The notes: generated by a model not told the origin, from the letters alone. DNA of 64,000 bases from Myxococcus stipitatus DSM 14675 (GCF_000331735.1 NC_020126.1:8621501-8685500); one strand, 5' to 3'. Shown: positions 12,879 to 22,194, numbered from the stretch's first letter. A program made the numbers and translations.

Positions 12879-13877
12879 CTACAGCGCGACTTCCAGGTTG
12901 AAGGCCAGCGCGGTGTCCGTGGGCACCTTGCCCTGGGGCGGCTTGCTGTCGTGCTTCACCAGGAAGCTGACGCCCATGGCGAGCGCCTCCGTCAGCCGCA
13001 CCGACAGCTGCGTCTGGCTGTTCACCAGCACGCGCGAGCTGTCGATGACGCTCAGCAGCACCTCGGCGTCCTCCTTGAAGAGGACGTCCTTGGTGAGGCC
13101 GTAGCGGAAGGCCACGCCGAAGCGGGGACCGCCCAGGTCCACGTCCGGCAGGTCCAGGCGCGTGGGGTAGTACTGGAAGCGCGTCTCGTGCGCGTAGCGG
13201 AAGGCGGCGTCCGTGCGCAGGTACGTCTCCGGCTGGTCCTTGGGCTTCTCGTCCCACCAGAGGATGCCGAGACCGCCTTCACCGCTGCTGCGCGACTCGA
13301 CGCTCTTGACGTGGTCCATCTCAACGCCCGCCAGCAGGTAGCCGGAGAGCATCTTCGTGAAGCGCCGGTCACCGCGCAGCTCCAGGCCGGCGTTGAGGGC
13401 CACCAGCTGCGACTCCAGATTCTCCCCTTCCACTTCGGGCGGGCGGCTGCGGCCGTAGTTGCCGTAGGCCTTCGCGCCGAAAATCCAGTGCTCGGTGGTG
13501 CGCTGCGCGCTGGCCAGGCCGCTGAACGTCAGGGTGGAGGCGTTGCCCGTCAGCGAGATGAGGCCCAGGCCCACGGTGATGTCCCACTCCTCCTTCTTCT
13601 TCTCCGCGGGGGTGCCCTCCGCGGGCGTGGTGGGCGCGGCGGCCTCGGGCGCGACGATGCCGGCGGCGCGGGCGCTGGCCTCCGCGGCGCGCTCGGCGGC
13701 GGCGGCGGCCCGCTCCGCGGCGGCGGCGGCCCGCTCCGCGGCGGCGGCCATGCGCTCCTCGGGCGTGGCGGCCGGCGCGGCGACGGCCGGCGCGGGGGTG
13801 GCGGTGGGAGCGGGCTCGGCGGGGACAGGCGCCTGGGCCTGCAGGGACGTGGCAATCAAGAGGGCGGCGGAAAGCAT
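12879..13877 (-). CDS. DUF481-like outer-membrane beta-barrel protein with N-terminal coiled coil
   Basis: A 332-residue exported protein. A signal peptide (cleavage near residue 15, after LQAQA) is followed by an Ala/Pro-rich linker and a short heptad block of AAAAER repeats (residues about 44-70), then a 230-residue region of alternating short strands starting at WDITVGLGLISLTGNAST. That opening resembles DUF481 (YdiY-like) barrels. The AAAAER block is a small tandem repeat in DNA too. GGAG six bases upstream supports the ATG at 13877. The gene is convergent with ctaF. Function unknown. Confidence 0.75.
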   Translation of the reverse strand: MLSAALLIATSLQAQAPVPAEPAPTATPAPAVAAPAATPEERMAAAAERAAAAAERAAAAAERAAEASARAAGIVAPEAAAPTTPAEGTPAEKKKEEWDITVGLGLISLTGNASTLTFSGLASAQRTTEHWIFGAKAYGNYGRSRPPEVEGENLESQLVALNAGLELRGDRRFTKMLSGYLLAGVEMDHVKSVESRSSGEGGLGILWWDEKPKDQPETYLRTDAAFRYAHETRFQYYPTRLDLPDVDLGGPRFGVAFRYGLTKDVLFKEDAEVLLSVIDSSRVLVNSQTQLSVRLTEALAMGVSFLVKHDSKPPQGKVPTDTALAFNLEVAL

Positions 13878-14057
13878 GGGTTCTCCAAATCTTCAGGCGT
13901 CGGCGAATCAGGACCCGGACTGCACTGGGCGTCCTTTGCCGCCCCCGGGGCCGGCGCGGCCCCCTTCCTGCTCCAAACACGCATGGTGCGGCAATGGTTG
14001 ATTGGCTGGGGTGTGATTAATTCCAGAAGGTTTGCCTTCTCCGGAGCCCCACACCCC

Positions 14058-14723
14058 GTGAGCACCATCCGAGTCGCGCTGCTGTGGACGCTGCTGCTGC
14101 CCACCCTGGCCTTCGCCCAGCGCGTCACCGTGCCCGTGGACGTGGGCGTGGGCCCCGCCGCGTTCATGTTCTTCGGGCCCGTCTTCGACGACCAGCCCAT
14201 CCACACCGGCGTGAAGGTCTCCGTCGAGGCGGTGCTCGACAAGCAATGGCTGACCCAGAACCGGCGCTCGATTCCGGCGCGCTACCGCAAGTACGCGAAG
14301 AGTCTGGATGAAGTCCGCATCTCCCCGTCCCTCTTCATCCCCGACTCGCTCATCATCTCCCCCCAGCTGCGCAACACCGGCATGTATGGCGTCACCTGGA
14401 AGCCGCTGGAGCTGGGCGTGCCGCTGTCGTCCGGCCCCGCGCGGCTCTCCGTGGGGGGTGGGTTGCTCCTGACGTATGCGTTCCTGCATTCGCGGACTTT
14501 GTCGAACACGCACTTCGTGAGGCCGGGCGCGGAGGTCGGCGTGGACCTGGAGCTGCAACTCTCCAAGAGCTTCCTCATCAGCCTGGGCTGGGAGTCCGCG
14601 CTCTACGTGCCTCAGGAGCTGGGAGGGCTGGGCCTGCCGGACCGGTTGCGCGACGGCATCTTCCACGTGGGCCAAGCGTACCTGCAGTTCCACGTGCGCT
14701 TCCCATACACCACGCGACTGTGA
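14058..14723 (+). CDS. Secreted outer-membrane barrel-like protein, function unknown
   Basis: A 221-residue protein beginning at a GTG whose product has a clean signal peptide (about residues 1-21, ending TLAFAQ). The mature part shows amphipathic strands and ends in aromatic-rich YLQFHVRFPYTTRL, compatible with an outer-membrane barrel. The GTG is preferred over an ATG at 13984 because only the shorter product starts with a standard signal peptide, and a GGAG lies upstream. Divergent from the DUF481-like gene with about 180 bp between. No family recognised. Confidence 0.7.
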   Translation: MSTIRVALLWTLLLPTLAFAQRVTVPVDVGVGPAAFMFFGPVFDDQPIHTGVKVSVEAVLDKQWLTQNRRSIPARYRKYAKSLDEVRISPSLFIPDSLIISPQLRNTGMYGVTWKPLELGVPLSSGPARLSVGGGLLLTYAFLHSRTLSNTHFVRPGAEVGVDLELQLSKSFLISLGWESALYVPQELGGLGLPDRLRDGIFHVGQAYLQFHVRFPYTTRL

Positions 14724-14786
14724 GCCGGGCCGCCTCCCGCGCGAGTGGATGCGGAGGACCCGCTGGAGGCGCTACCCTGGGGCGAC

Positions 14787-15743
14787 ATGCACCTGGCCCT
14801 CGCCACCGCCGCCCAGAAAGCCGAGCGCGACCGCCTCACTCATGAGGCCTGGGGTTCTCCCCTCACCGTCGAACAGTTCCATCAGCGGGAGCTGCGGCTG
14901 CGCTCCCATCCCTGGTGCCGGGAGGGCATGCGCACCTGGCTGTTGCTCGACGACGCAAGCCAGGTGCTGGCCTCGTGCGAGACCTTCCACACGGACAGCT
15001 ACCTGCGCGGCCCCGACGGCGTGGCCTCGCGAGGTGTCTCGCACGCCATCGCCAGCGTCTACACGGAGCCCGCGCTGCGCGGGCATGGGTACGCGACGCA
15101 CTTGATGGACTTGCTCGCCACGCGACTGGAGCAGGAGCCCGGTTCCTCTCACGCCGCCCTCCTCTTCTCGGACGTGGGGGCCCCGCTCTATCGCCGGTCC
15201 GGTTACCACGAGGCGCCCGCGTTCGACTGGCACCTGTCCGCCGCCGGCGGGCTGTCCACCCACGCGGTGGACGCGCTGCTGTGCGACGGGGACGTGCCGC
15301 TGATGATGGAGCGAATCCAGCGCCCGGAGGTGCCCTTCCTCCTCTGGCCGAGCGCCGCGCAAATCGACTGGCACCTGGAGCGGGAGCGCGCGTACGCGGA
15401 GCTCCTGCGCCGGCCTCGGCCCGAGGCGTGCGGCGCGACGGTGGGCACGTCCACCGTGCTGTGGGCGATGATGGCGCGGTATGGCCAACTGGTCGTGTTG
15501 ATGCTCGACGCGGAGACGGTGGAGGACGCCGTCGCGCTGCTGGAGGCGGCGCGGGGCGTGGCGCATCGGGCGGGGCTGTCGCGCGTCGTCGTCTGGGAGG
15601 AGCCCTCCACGCTGGCCTGGGTCGCGCGTGTCCCGGGGGCCTCGCGGGTGGCGCGAGATGGCTCGCTGCCCATGCTGCGGCCGCTGCGCCCGGGGCTGCC
15701 CGCCGCCGAGCGCGTGGGCTTCAGCCGCGCGTTGTGGGTGTGA
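14787..15743 (+). CDS. GNAT-family N-acetyltransferase (LYC1-like)
   Basis: A 318-residue protein starting at MHLALATAAQKAERDRL, with overall resemblance to the LYC1-type acyltransferases of fungi and myxobacteria. The acetyl-CoA binding segment is EPALRGHGYATHLMDLL near residue 95 (R-G-x-G-Y/A signature), followed by SDVGAPLYRRSGYHE, the typical GNAT motif B region. The C-terminal half (residues about 190-318) is a second, poorly conserved domain. An upstream in-frame start at 14745 is possible. Substrate unknown. Confidence 0.7.
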   Translation: MHLALATAAQKAERDRLTHEAWGSPLTVEQFHQRELRLRSHPWCREGMRTWLLLDDASQVLASCETFHTDSYLRGPDGVASRGVSHAIASVYTEPALRGHGYATHLMDLLATRLEQEPGSSHAALLFSDVGAPLYRRSGYHEAPAFDWHLSAAGGLSTHAVDALLCDGDVPLMMERIQRPEVPFLLWPSAAQIDWHLERERAYAELLRRPRPEACGATVGTSTVLWAMMARYGQLVVLMLDAETVEDAVALLEAARGVAHRAGLSRVVVWEEPSTLAWVARVPGASRVARDGSLPMLRPLRPGLPAAERVGFSRALWV

Positions 15744-15806
15744 GAGGACGGACGCGGGAAGTCAGGCAGGTCGACCCGCGTTGAGTCGCGGAGGTTCGCA
15801 ACCCGA

Positions 15807-16142
15807 ATGGAATGCACTCTTTGTGGCGCCTGCTGCGTGGCGCCGGACATCGCGGCGCTCGACAAGCCGCTGGGCTTGCGTTGCCCGCACCTCCTGGAGA
15901 ACAACCTCTGCGGTCGCTACGAGGACCGGCCGAGCATCTGCCGGGACTACCAGCCCGACGAGGTGTGCCGCCTCATCGAGGCGCCCACGCTGGAGGAGCG
16001 CGTGGACAAGTACCTCTCGCTCTTCGGGCTGGTCGAAGAGGCCCGGGCCGTGAAGGAGCAGGGCTGCCCTTCCATGAAGCGCGCCCGGCTGCTGGCCTCG
16101 AGCGCCCCCGCCGGAGCGCCCGGTGGCCAACGCCGCGACTGA
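15807..16142 (+). CDS. YkgJ-family cysteine cluster protein
   Basis: A 111-residue protein of the YkgJ/CxxCxxCC family. The N-terminal CTLCGACCVAPDI and later cysteines (RCPHLLENNLCGRYEDRPSICRDY) form the family's metal or Fe-S binding pattern, and the RPSICRDY stretch is its most conserved element. Biochemical role in this family is not established. The start MECTLC is fixed by the first cysteine motif. The short C-terminal tail is Ala/Pro-rich and probably disordered. Confidence 0.85.
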   Translation: MECTLCGACCVAPDIAALDKPLGLRCPHLLENNLCGRYEDRPSICRDYQPDEVCRLIEAPTLEERVDKYLSLFGLVEEARAVKEQGCPSMKRARLLASSAPAGAPGGQRRD

Positions 16143-16194
16143 GCTCTCACTGCGGCCCCTTGTCCCCACCTTCGGGTGACGCTATCCCGGGGTC

Positions 16195-17163
16195 GTGAGA
16201 TTCCAACCGACCGAGCCCTTCGTCCCCGCGCCGGGACTGACGAACGAGCATTCGCAGACCATCTACGCGAACCTCGTGAGGTCTCGACAGCCGCCCCCGC
16301 TGCGGAGGGAGCGGCGCGAGCTGCCCGACGGCGACTTCGTCGACGTGGATACCTTCGATGGCCCGGTCGGCGCGCCGCACGTGGTGGCGCTGCATGGGCT
16401 GGAGGGCTCGTCCACGGCCGGCTACATCGCCGCCATCCTCCGAGGCGCGAAGGACCGCGGCTGGGGCGCCACCGCGCTCAACTTCCGCTCCTGCAGCGGT
16501 GAGCCCAACCGGCTCGCGCGCACGTACCACTCGGGGCACATCGACGACGCGCTGGGGCTGCTGCGCGACCTGCGCGACAAGGCCACCGGCCCGCTCTTCG
16601 CCGTCGGCTTCTCGCTGGGCGCCAACGTGTTGTGCCGGCTGCTGGAGGACCAGGGGGAGAACGCCCCCGTCGTCGCCGCCGCGGCCATCAGCGCGCCCTT
16701 CGACCTGGATGCGTGTTGCAGGAAGCTGGACGGTCCGGGGGCCCTCCACTGGCTGTACCGCGAGCGCTTCCTGCGGACGCTGAAGGGCAAGGCCCGCGCG
16801 AAGCTGAAGCGGTTTCCCGGCGCCTTCGACGGCCGCGCCATGGAGGCATCGCGCACGGTGCGCGCCTTCGACCACTCCGTCACCGCGCCCCTGCACGGCT
16901 TCCACAGCGCCGAGCACTACTACGCCGAGTCCTCCGCGGGGCCCCGCCTCCACGCCATCCGCAAGCCGACGCTCATCATCAGCGCCGGGGACGACCCCAT
17001 GCTGGAGTCGCCCGTCGTCCCGCCCGAGGCCAAGGACAATCCCCACCTGAGCATCGTGGAGACGAAGCACGGAGGCCACGTGGGCTTCGTCGCGGGCACC
17101 GTGCACCGCCCGCGCTTCTGGGCCGAGGAACAGGCCTTGGAGTTCTTCGCGACCTTCCGTTAA
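16195..17163 (+). CDS. YheT-like alpha/beta hydrolase
   Basis: A 322-residue YheT/ABHD1-3-type alpha/beta hydrolase. Motifs in order: NEHSQTIYANL (residue 18, family N-terminal signature), HGLEGSS (oxyanion loop, near 66), nucleophile elbow GFSLGAN (Ser near 142), acid in SAGDDPML (near 266) and catalytic His in KHGGHVGFV (near 299). The substrate is unknown, with esters or lipids likely by family. Start is GTG. Its stop shares a palindromic TTAA with the stop of the convergent gene at 17160. Confidence 0.87.
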   Translation: MRFQPTEPFVPAPGLTNEHSQTIYANLVRSRQPPPLRRERRELPDGDFVDVDTFDGPVGAPHVVALHGLEGSSTAGYIAAILRGAKDRGWGATALNFRSCSGEPNRLARTYHSGHIDDALGLLRDLRDKATGPLFAVGFSLGANVLCRLLEDQGENAPVVAAAAISAPFDLDACCRKLDGPGALHWLYRERFLRTLKGKARAKLKRFPGAFDGRAMEASRTVRAFDHSVTAPLHGFHSAEHYYAESSAGPRLHAIRKPTLIISAGDDPMLESPVVPPEAKDNPHLSIVETKHGGHVGFVAGTVHRPRFWAEEQALEFFATFR

Positions 17164-17774
17164 CCGAAGGACAGGATGAAGCCGAGCTTGGCCGTGGGGC
17201 GCACCATGCGCAGCTTCCACGGCTCCTCTTCTCCGGGAGCCAGCGTCGTCCGGAAGGGCTCCGGCAGGTCCTTCAAGCCCGGGCCCGACAGCTCCAGGAA
17301 GCTGACGCCGCCGCGCACGAACCAGGTGACGCGGTCATGCAGGTGCAGCTCCAGGCCGAGCATCGCGCTGGCATACGTGTAGCCCACGCGCTCGAGCGAC
17401 GGCAGCGGAGGCAATGACAGGTCCGCGAGCCTGCGCTCCAGGCTCCTCGCCTTCACGGGCCGGGCATGGCCCACGTCCAGGCTGAGGGCCGGCGTCAGCG
17501 GGCCGCGCAGGGGAAGCAGCGTGATGCCCACGCGCCCTCCTGGCCGCACGCCGTTGTGCGTCCCTCCCACGTGCAGCCGCACCAGCGAGGTGGGGCGGAA
17601 CGAGAAGGACAGCCCCATGCCTCCCGTCAGGCCCGCGTCCAACATCAAGCCGAAGGGAGACAGCCGCGCGAGGTCCGGAGACACCCTCCGCTGCGCTTCC
17701 ATCCCCTCGGCCGCCAGAGTCACTCGCGCCGCCAACAGGCACATCAGCGCGGTCAGCGTGGACCACCTCCGCAT
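17160..17774 (-). CDS. Secreted protein of unknown function
   Basis: About 204 residues from the ATG at 17774, which gives a signal peptide (RRWSTLTALMCLLAARVTLAA) and has an AGGGGGGCGG ribosome site upstream. A longer product from 17810 would place a Gly-rich extension before the signal, so the shorter one is preferred. The mature region alternates hydrophobic and charged strands and ends in KLGFILSFG, the pattern of a small outer-membrane barrel. No family recognised. Confidence 0.65.
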   Translation of the reverse strand: MRRWSTLTALMCLLAARVTLAAEGMEAQRRVSPDLARLSPFGLMLDAGLTGGMGLSFSFRPTSLVRLHVGGTHNGVRPGGRVGITLLPLRGPLTPALSLDVGHARPVKARSLERRLADLSLPPLPSLERVGYTYASAMLGLELHLHDRVTWFVRGGVSFLELSGPGLKDLPEPFRTTLAPGEEEPWKLRMVRPTAKLGFILSFG

Positions 17775-18040
17775 TTCGCCGCCCCCCTGCCCCATCCACC
17801 CGCCAGCCACCTGCTCCTTCGAGGACCCGGCGCCTCCCGACGGCGCCCCTCACCCGAGGAGGCCGTAGCATTCGCCGTGCCCGCGTTCGCACCGCGTCAT
17901 GGGGTTCGAGACTTCGCGGAGTTGCGCAAGGTACCCATCGCCCTGGGCCTCGGGGAGTGACGGCTCCCTGAAAATCCTCCGGGACCGTGGGGTGGAGCGC
18001 CTAACGTGTGGGGCCTTCATTGACGAAGGGGAGGAATGCT

Positions 18041-19192
18041 TTGCGCCTGCAAGTCGCCGCCACCGCCCTGCTCGCCCTGAGCGCCTGCTCACGCACGACG
18101 GAGGGGACGCCGCCCGTGGTGGAGCGTGTCCTCAACCCTCGCACGCGTTTCTCGGACGTGGCCCGGGTCTGCAACGCGCAGGGAGGGCAGACGGGCTGGC
18201 GGGTGGAGGTCCAGGGCAAACGCTTCGCGCCGACGCCCGCGGACGTGCTCTCGGACACCCCCGTGGTGGACCTGCCCGAGGTCACGCTGCAAGGCCCCAC
18301 GCCATACACGCTGCGGCGCGACCAGGTGTTCTACGTGCGCCCGGAGCTGCTGCTGCTGGACCTGCCCACGCGCGACTCCTCGCCCCCTTTCGAACTGGCC
18401 CCGGGCCGCTATGGCGTGGAGGTCACCAACCCGCTGGGTGGCACCAGCACCCTGGGCGAGGCCTTCACGGTGGTGGCTCCGCCCAAGGTGACGCGCGTCG
18501 TGCCGCCGCCGAATGGGTATGTCTCCGGCGGCCTCAACCCCATCGTCATCGAGGGCCAGGACTTCCAGCCAGGCTCGTCGCCCATCATCATCCTGCGGAG
18601 CGAGGGCCTGGCCGACCAGCCCCTGTTCAACGTGAGCGTTGTCTCCGAGACACGCATCGAGACGGAGATTCCTCCCGGCTCGAGTGAGGGCCGGTATGAC
18701 GTGGTGCTCACGCAGCCGGATGGCTGCTCGGCCGTGGTGCCAGGCGCTGTCGACGTGCGCTACCGCCCCCCGTTGGGAGCACTCAGCATCTTCCCCAGGG
18801 CCGCACGGGCGGCGAGCAACACTCGCATCCGCATCAACAACGAGCCCACGGGCGCCCAACGCGCCTTCACAGGTGTGCCCGAGGTCTTCATCTTCGCGCC
18901 GTTGAAGGCAACGCCCACCGTGATTCGGCGGATCGCCCTGCGCTCGGTGGAGCTGAGGTCGGCCACGGAGGTGACCGCGGAGGTGCCGGTGTGCTCGGGG
19001 ACCGAGCCCCCCACAAGCGACGAACTGTGTCCGCACGGGATGGTCCTCGGGGGCCCCTATGTGCTCGAGGTGGTGGACCCCAGCGGCGCGGTGGGCGTGG
19101 TGCCCGAGGCGGAGGGCTTCTTCGTGACATTCGACGCCTCGTTGACGTTCGCTTCGGGCTCCGCGCAGGACACGGGAACCGACCTGCCATGA
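18041..19192 (+). CDS. Lipoprotein with IPT/TIG-like domains
   Basis: A 383-residue lipoprotein. A TTG at 18041 is chosen because GGGGAGG lies six bases upstream and the product then begins MRLQVAATALLALSAC, a standard lipoprotein signal with lipobox LSAC. A GTG at 18008 would add eleven polar residues. The body holds at least two IPT/TIG-like immunoglobulin folds (for example around residues 145-240, with RVVPPPNGYVSGGLNPIVIEG) found in myxobacterial surface proteins. It is translationally coupled (ATGA) to the barrel-like gene that follows, suggesting a surface pair. Confidence 0.75.
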   Translation: MRLQVAATALLALSACSRTTEGTPPVVERVLNPRTRFSDVARVCNAQGGQTGWRVEVQGKRFAPTPADVLSDTPVVDLPEVTLQGPTPYTLRRDQVFYVRPELLLLDLPTRDSSPPFELAPGRYGVEVTNPLGGTSTLGEAFTVVAPPKVTRVVPPPNGYVSGGLNPIVIEGQDFQPGSSPIIILRSEGLADQPLFNVSVVSETRIETEIPPGSSEGRYDVVLTQPDGCSAVVPGAVDVRYRPPLGALSIFPRAARAASNTRIRINNEPTGAQRAFTGVPEVFIFAPLKATPTVIRRIALRSVELRSATEVTAEVPVCSGTEPPTSDELCPHGMVLGGPYVLEVVDPSGAVGVVPEAEGFFVTFDASLTFASGSAQDTGTDLP

Positions 19193-19803
19193 ACACCCTG
19201 CTCCTCGCCGCGCTCACCACGCTCGCCGTCGCGAGCACGCCCGCGCCCCCTCACTCGGACGGGAACATCCTGCTGGCGCCGAAGGTGGGCTTCTTCAAGT
19301 CCACCGCGCCGCTGGACGGAGACATCTACCTGGGTCTCGAACTGGGGTACGTGACGCCGCTCCTGAAGCGCCGCCTCACGCTGGCCCTGGAGGTGAACTA
19401 CCACCGGCCCCAGTCGTCGGGCACGCTCAGCGACCCTCAACTGGGAGGCTTCGGAGCGCCGCCTCCCAATGGCCGCTACACCCTGGCCGTCCGCGAGGTG
19501 GCGTTCCTGTTGTCGGCGGTGTTCCGCTTCGAGCGGGCGGTGGGCTCGCTGACGCCCTACGTGGGCGGCGGCCCGGGCCTGTACCTGCACCGCGCCACCA
19601 CGGACTTCCTGGGAGCCACCGCGTCGGAGAGCGGCGGAGGGCTGGGCCTCCAGGCGCTCGCGGGCGTGGAGCTTCCGCTCGGGCCGGGCGGCGCCTTCGT
19701 GGAGACCCACTTCCACCTGGCCCCGGTGGACTTCCGCACCACGGGCGAGGTGAACGTCGGAGGGTTCCTCGCGGGCGCGCTGGGCTACCGGCTGCGTCTG
19801 TGA
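19189..19803 (+). CDS. Small outer-membrane beta-barrel protein
   Basis: A 204-residue exported protein with a signal peptide ending near residue 16 (TLAVAS). The rest is glycine-rich alternating strand: FFKSTAPLDGDIYLGLELGYV, LTPYVGGGPGLYLH and a C-terminal FLAGALGYRLRL, the pattern of an eight-stranded OmpA/OmpW-type barrel. The ATG overlaps the TGA of the upstream lipoprotein, so the two are probably made together. Confidence 0.75.
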   Translation: MNTLLLAALTTLAVASTPAPPHSDGNILLAPKVGFFKSTAPLDGDIYLGLELGYVTPLLKRRLTLALEVNYHRPQSSGTLSDPQLGGFGAPPPNGRYTLAVREVAFLLSAVFRFERAVGSLTPYVGGGPGLYLHRATTDFLGATASESGGGLGLQALAGVELPLGPGGAFVETHFHLAPVDFRTTGEVNVGGFLAGALGYRLRL

Positions 19804-19812
19804 CGCGGCCCC

Positions 19813-20226
19813 TCAGGCGCGGCCGATAGGCGGGCGCAACACGCGCAGCAGGTCCTGGGCGACCACCTCCCTCACCGCCGTCTTCAAGGCGTCGAGGAGC
19901 TGGTGGAGGGCCTCGGCGGAGTCTCCGGGAGCGTCGATGACCCGCTCGTGCTCACCGTCGAAGATGCGCAGCCGGCCGGGCAGCAGCGTGATGAGGGGTT
20001 GCTCGGGATAGCGCTTGCGCAGCAGCCCCACGAAGAGCGGGTGGTCCTCGTCCTGCCGGCGCAGGTCCACGACGACCAGGGTCGGTGGGGCTTCGGCGAG
20101 CGCGGACAAGGCGTCGTCGGTGTCGCCCGTGGCGGAGAAGAGCAGGCCCGCGTCGCTGGCGGCGAGGACTCGCCGCAGCAGCTCGCGGGACGGGGCATGA
20201 GGACTGACGATGAGGACCCGGCGCAT
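19813..20226 (-). CDS. Receiver-only (degenerate) response-regulator-like protein
   Basis: A 137-residue receiver-like domain with no output domain. The central VVVDLRRQDEDHP carries an aspartate at the usual phospho-acceptor strand (Asp near residue 54), but the first strand reads VLIVSPHAPSRE where active receivers have an acidic pair, so Mg2+ binding is probably lost. The switch Thr may be in LITLLPG near residue 80 and the usual lysine is not obvious. It may be a protein-interaction module that signals without phosphorylation. Confidence 0.65.
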   Translation of the reverse strand: MRRVLIVSPHAPSRELLRRVLAASDAGLLFSATGDTDDALSALAEAPPTLVVVDLRRQDEDHPLFVGLLRKRYPEQPLITLLPGRLRIFDGEHERVIDAPGDSAEALHQLLDALKTAVREVVAQDLLRVLRPPIGRA

Positions 20227-20238
20227 CTGGGTTGAAAC

Positions 20239-20688
20239 CTAGCCCTTCCAGACGGCGATGGCCGCGCCGGTGAAGGCCAGCACGGAGCCGACCACCCGGG
20301 CGAGCGTCGCGGGGCGGCCTTCCACCATGGCATCCCAGATGAGGCTGGTGACGAGCTGCGCGGCCATGAGCAGGAGGACGGACTGCACCGCGCCTATCCG
20401 GCTGATGGACAAGGGCATGCCCAGCACGATGACGACGCCGCACAGGCCCGGCAGCAGGTGCCAGGGAGTGAAGCCGGAGAAGCGGCTCTCCGTGGGCGCG
20501 GCCTCGGGCCAGAACCCGGGCACGGCGCGGGCGACCATGTACACGGCCACGGTGACCACCGTCGCCACCACCATGTTCACCACCACCGCGCTGAGCAGGC
20601 CCCACTGACTCGCGAACCGCCGGTTGAAACCACCCTGGGCGACAACCGCCAGCCCACACAACAGGGGAACGAGCGAGATGAGACGCAT
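20239..20688 (-). CDS. Small DMT-superfamily membrane protein (DUF606-like)
   Basis: 149 residues starting at MRLISLVPLLCGLAVVAQGG. Five hydrophobic helices and the motif QGGFNRRFASQWG match the DUF606/YdcZ branch of the drug/metabolite transporter superfamily, whose members are half-size transporters or dimer-forming channels. A longer start at 20727 adds a cysteine-rich stretch that does not look like protein. Substrate unknown. Confidence 0.75.
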   Translation of the reverse strand: MRLISLVPLLCGLAVVAQGGFNRRFASQWGLLSAVVVNMVVATVVTVAVYMVARAVPGFWPEAAPTESRFSGFTPWHLLPGLCGVVIVLGMPLSISRIGAVQSVLLLMAAQLVTSLIWDAMVEGRPATLARVVGSVLAFTGAAIAVWKG

Positions 20689-20813
20689 GGTCGCGGTGGG
20701 GTATCGCGAACACGGGCATGCCTGCAAGGAGCCAGGCGACGCCCCGGCCTGCCTCTTGCCTTCTCATCAAGCTGGCGAAACGAGGATTGACGGGCTACGT
20801 CCTGACGGCACGC

Positions 20814-22193
20814 ATGGATGTCCCTCTCGAGCTCCACTTCGACTGCGGCACCCTGGTGGCTCCCTGGCTGCCGGATGACGCTCGGCTGCGGGGGCTCTTC
20901 CAGAAGGACGCACGCACGGGGGTGTACCGCGCTCCGGCGTGGCACTACCGGGAGGCCGTGCTGCGGCTGCGGGAGCTGGGCGTGGCGTATGTGGACCAGG
21001 CCCGGCGCTTCGAGCCCCTGGAGGCCGCGCTGACGGTGCCCATCCATCCCTTCCCCCACCAGCGCGCGGCGCTGGAGGCGTGGACGCAGGCGGGAGGACG
21101 GGGGCTGGTGGAGCTGCCGACGGGTGCGGGCAAGACGCTGCTGGCGGTGCTCGCCATCGCGCACGTGAAGCGGCCCACCCTCGTCGTGGTGCCCACGCTG
21201 GACCTGATGGCGCAGTGGCAGGGCGTGCTCGCGCGGCACTTCTCAGTGCCGGTGGGGATGCTCGGGGGCGGGGTCAATGACAGACAACCGCTGACCGTGA
21301 CGACGTATGACTCCGCGGCGATGCAGACCGAGTTCCACGGCAACCGCTTTGGATTGCTGGTCTGTGACGAGTGCCATCACCTGCCCGCGCCCAGCTATCG
21401 GTTCATCGCGGAGGGCTCGCTGGCGCCGTACCGGCTGGGATTGACGGCGACGCTGGAGCGCACGGACGGCGGGGAGCGGGTGTGTGAGGAGTTGCTGGGG
21501 CCTCGCGTGCATCGCACCGACATCCGCGAGCTCCAGGGAGAGTACCTGGCGCCCTACGAGGTGAAGCGGGTGGAGGTGGCGCTGACGCCGGAGGAGAAGG
21601 CTCGCTACGACGAGGCGCGGGCGCTGTATCTGGGGTTCGTGCGCAAGCTGGGCGTGCGGCTGTCGGCGCCGGATGGGTGGGCGCGGTTCCTGGCGCAGAG
21701 CCAGCGCAGCGACGAGGGGCGGGCCGCGTACCGAGGGTATCGCGAGCAGCGCCGCATCGCGCTCACCTCCAGCGGCAAGCAGGAGGTGCTGTGGCGCATC
21801 CTGCTGGAGCACCGCGAGGACCGGGTGCTGGTCTTCACCGACGACAACGAGACGGTGTACACGCTGGCGCGCCGGTGGATGTTGCCCGCGCTCACGCACC
21901 ACACGCCCGTGCCGGAGCGGAAGGCGCTGCTGGCGGCGTTCGCGTCGGGGGAGCTGCCGGTGCTGCTCACCTCGCGCGTGCTGAATGAAGGCGTGGACGT
22001 GCCGGAGGCGAGAGTGGGCGTGGTGCTCAGCGGCAGCGGCAGCGTGCGCGAGCACGTGCAGCGCCTGGGACGCATCCTGCGCAAGCGGCCCGGAAAGCGC
22101 GCGCTGCTGTACGAGGTGTGCTCGGCGCAGACGGCGGAGAGCGGCATCAGCGAGCGGCGGCGACAACACGGCGCCTACCAGGAGGAAGGCTGA
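20814..22193 (+). CDS. XPB/Rad25-type superfamily 2 DNA helicase
   Basis: A 459-residue helicase of the XPB group. Motif I is LPTGAGKT (near residue 104), motif II is DECHH (near 184), motif III is LTATLERTDG (near 206), and motifs V and VI are RVLNEGVDVPEA and QRLGRILRK (near 390-425). The N-terminal 80 residues correspond to the damage-recognition-like domain of XPB proteins. An alternative upstream TTG exists at 20787. The next gene encodes the DUF790/Bax1 nuclease, the known partner of archaeal XPB in nucleotide excision repair, so this is a helicase-nuclease pair. Bacterial XPB proteins are patchily distributed. Confidence 0.88.
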   Translation: MDVPLELHFDCGTLVAPWLPDDARLRGLFQKDARTGVYRAPAWHYREAVLRLRELGVAYVDQARRFEPLEAALTVPIHPFPHQRAALEAWTQAGGRGLVELPTGAGKTLLAVLAIAHVKRPTLVVVPTLDLMAQWQGVLARHFSVPVGMLGGGVNDRQPLTVTTYDSAAMQTEFHGNRFGLLVCDECHHLPAPSYRFIAEGSLAPYRLGLTATLERTDGGERVCEELLGPRVHRTDIRELQGEYLAPYEVKRVEVALTPEEKARYDEARALYLGFVRKLGVRLSAPDGWARFLAQSQRSDEGRAAYRGYREQRRIALTSSGKQEVLWRILLEHREDRVLVFTDDNETVYTLARRWMLPALTHHTPVPERKALLAAFASGELPVLLTSRVLNEGVDVPEARVGVVLSGSGSVREHVQRLGRILRKRPGKRALLYEVCSAQTAESGISERRRQHGAYQEEG

Positions 22194-22194
22194 C

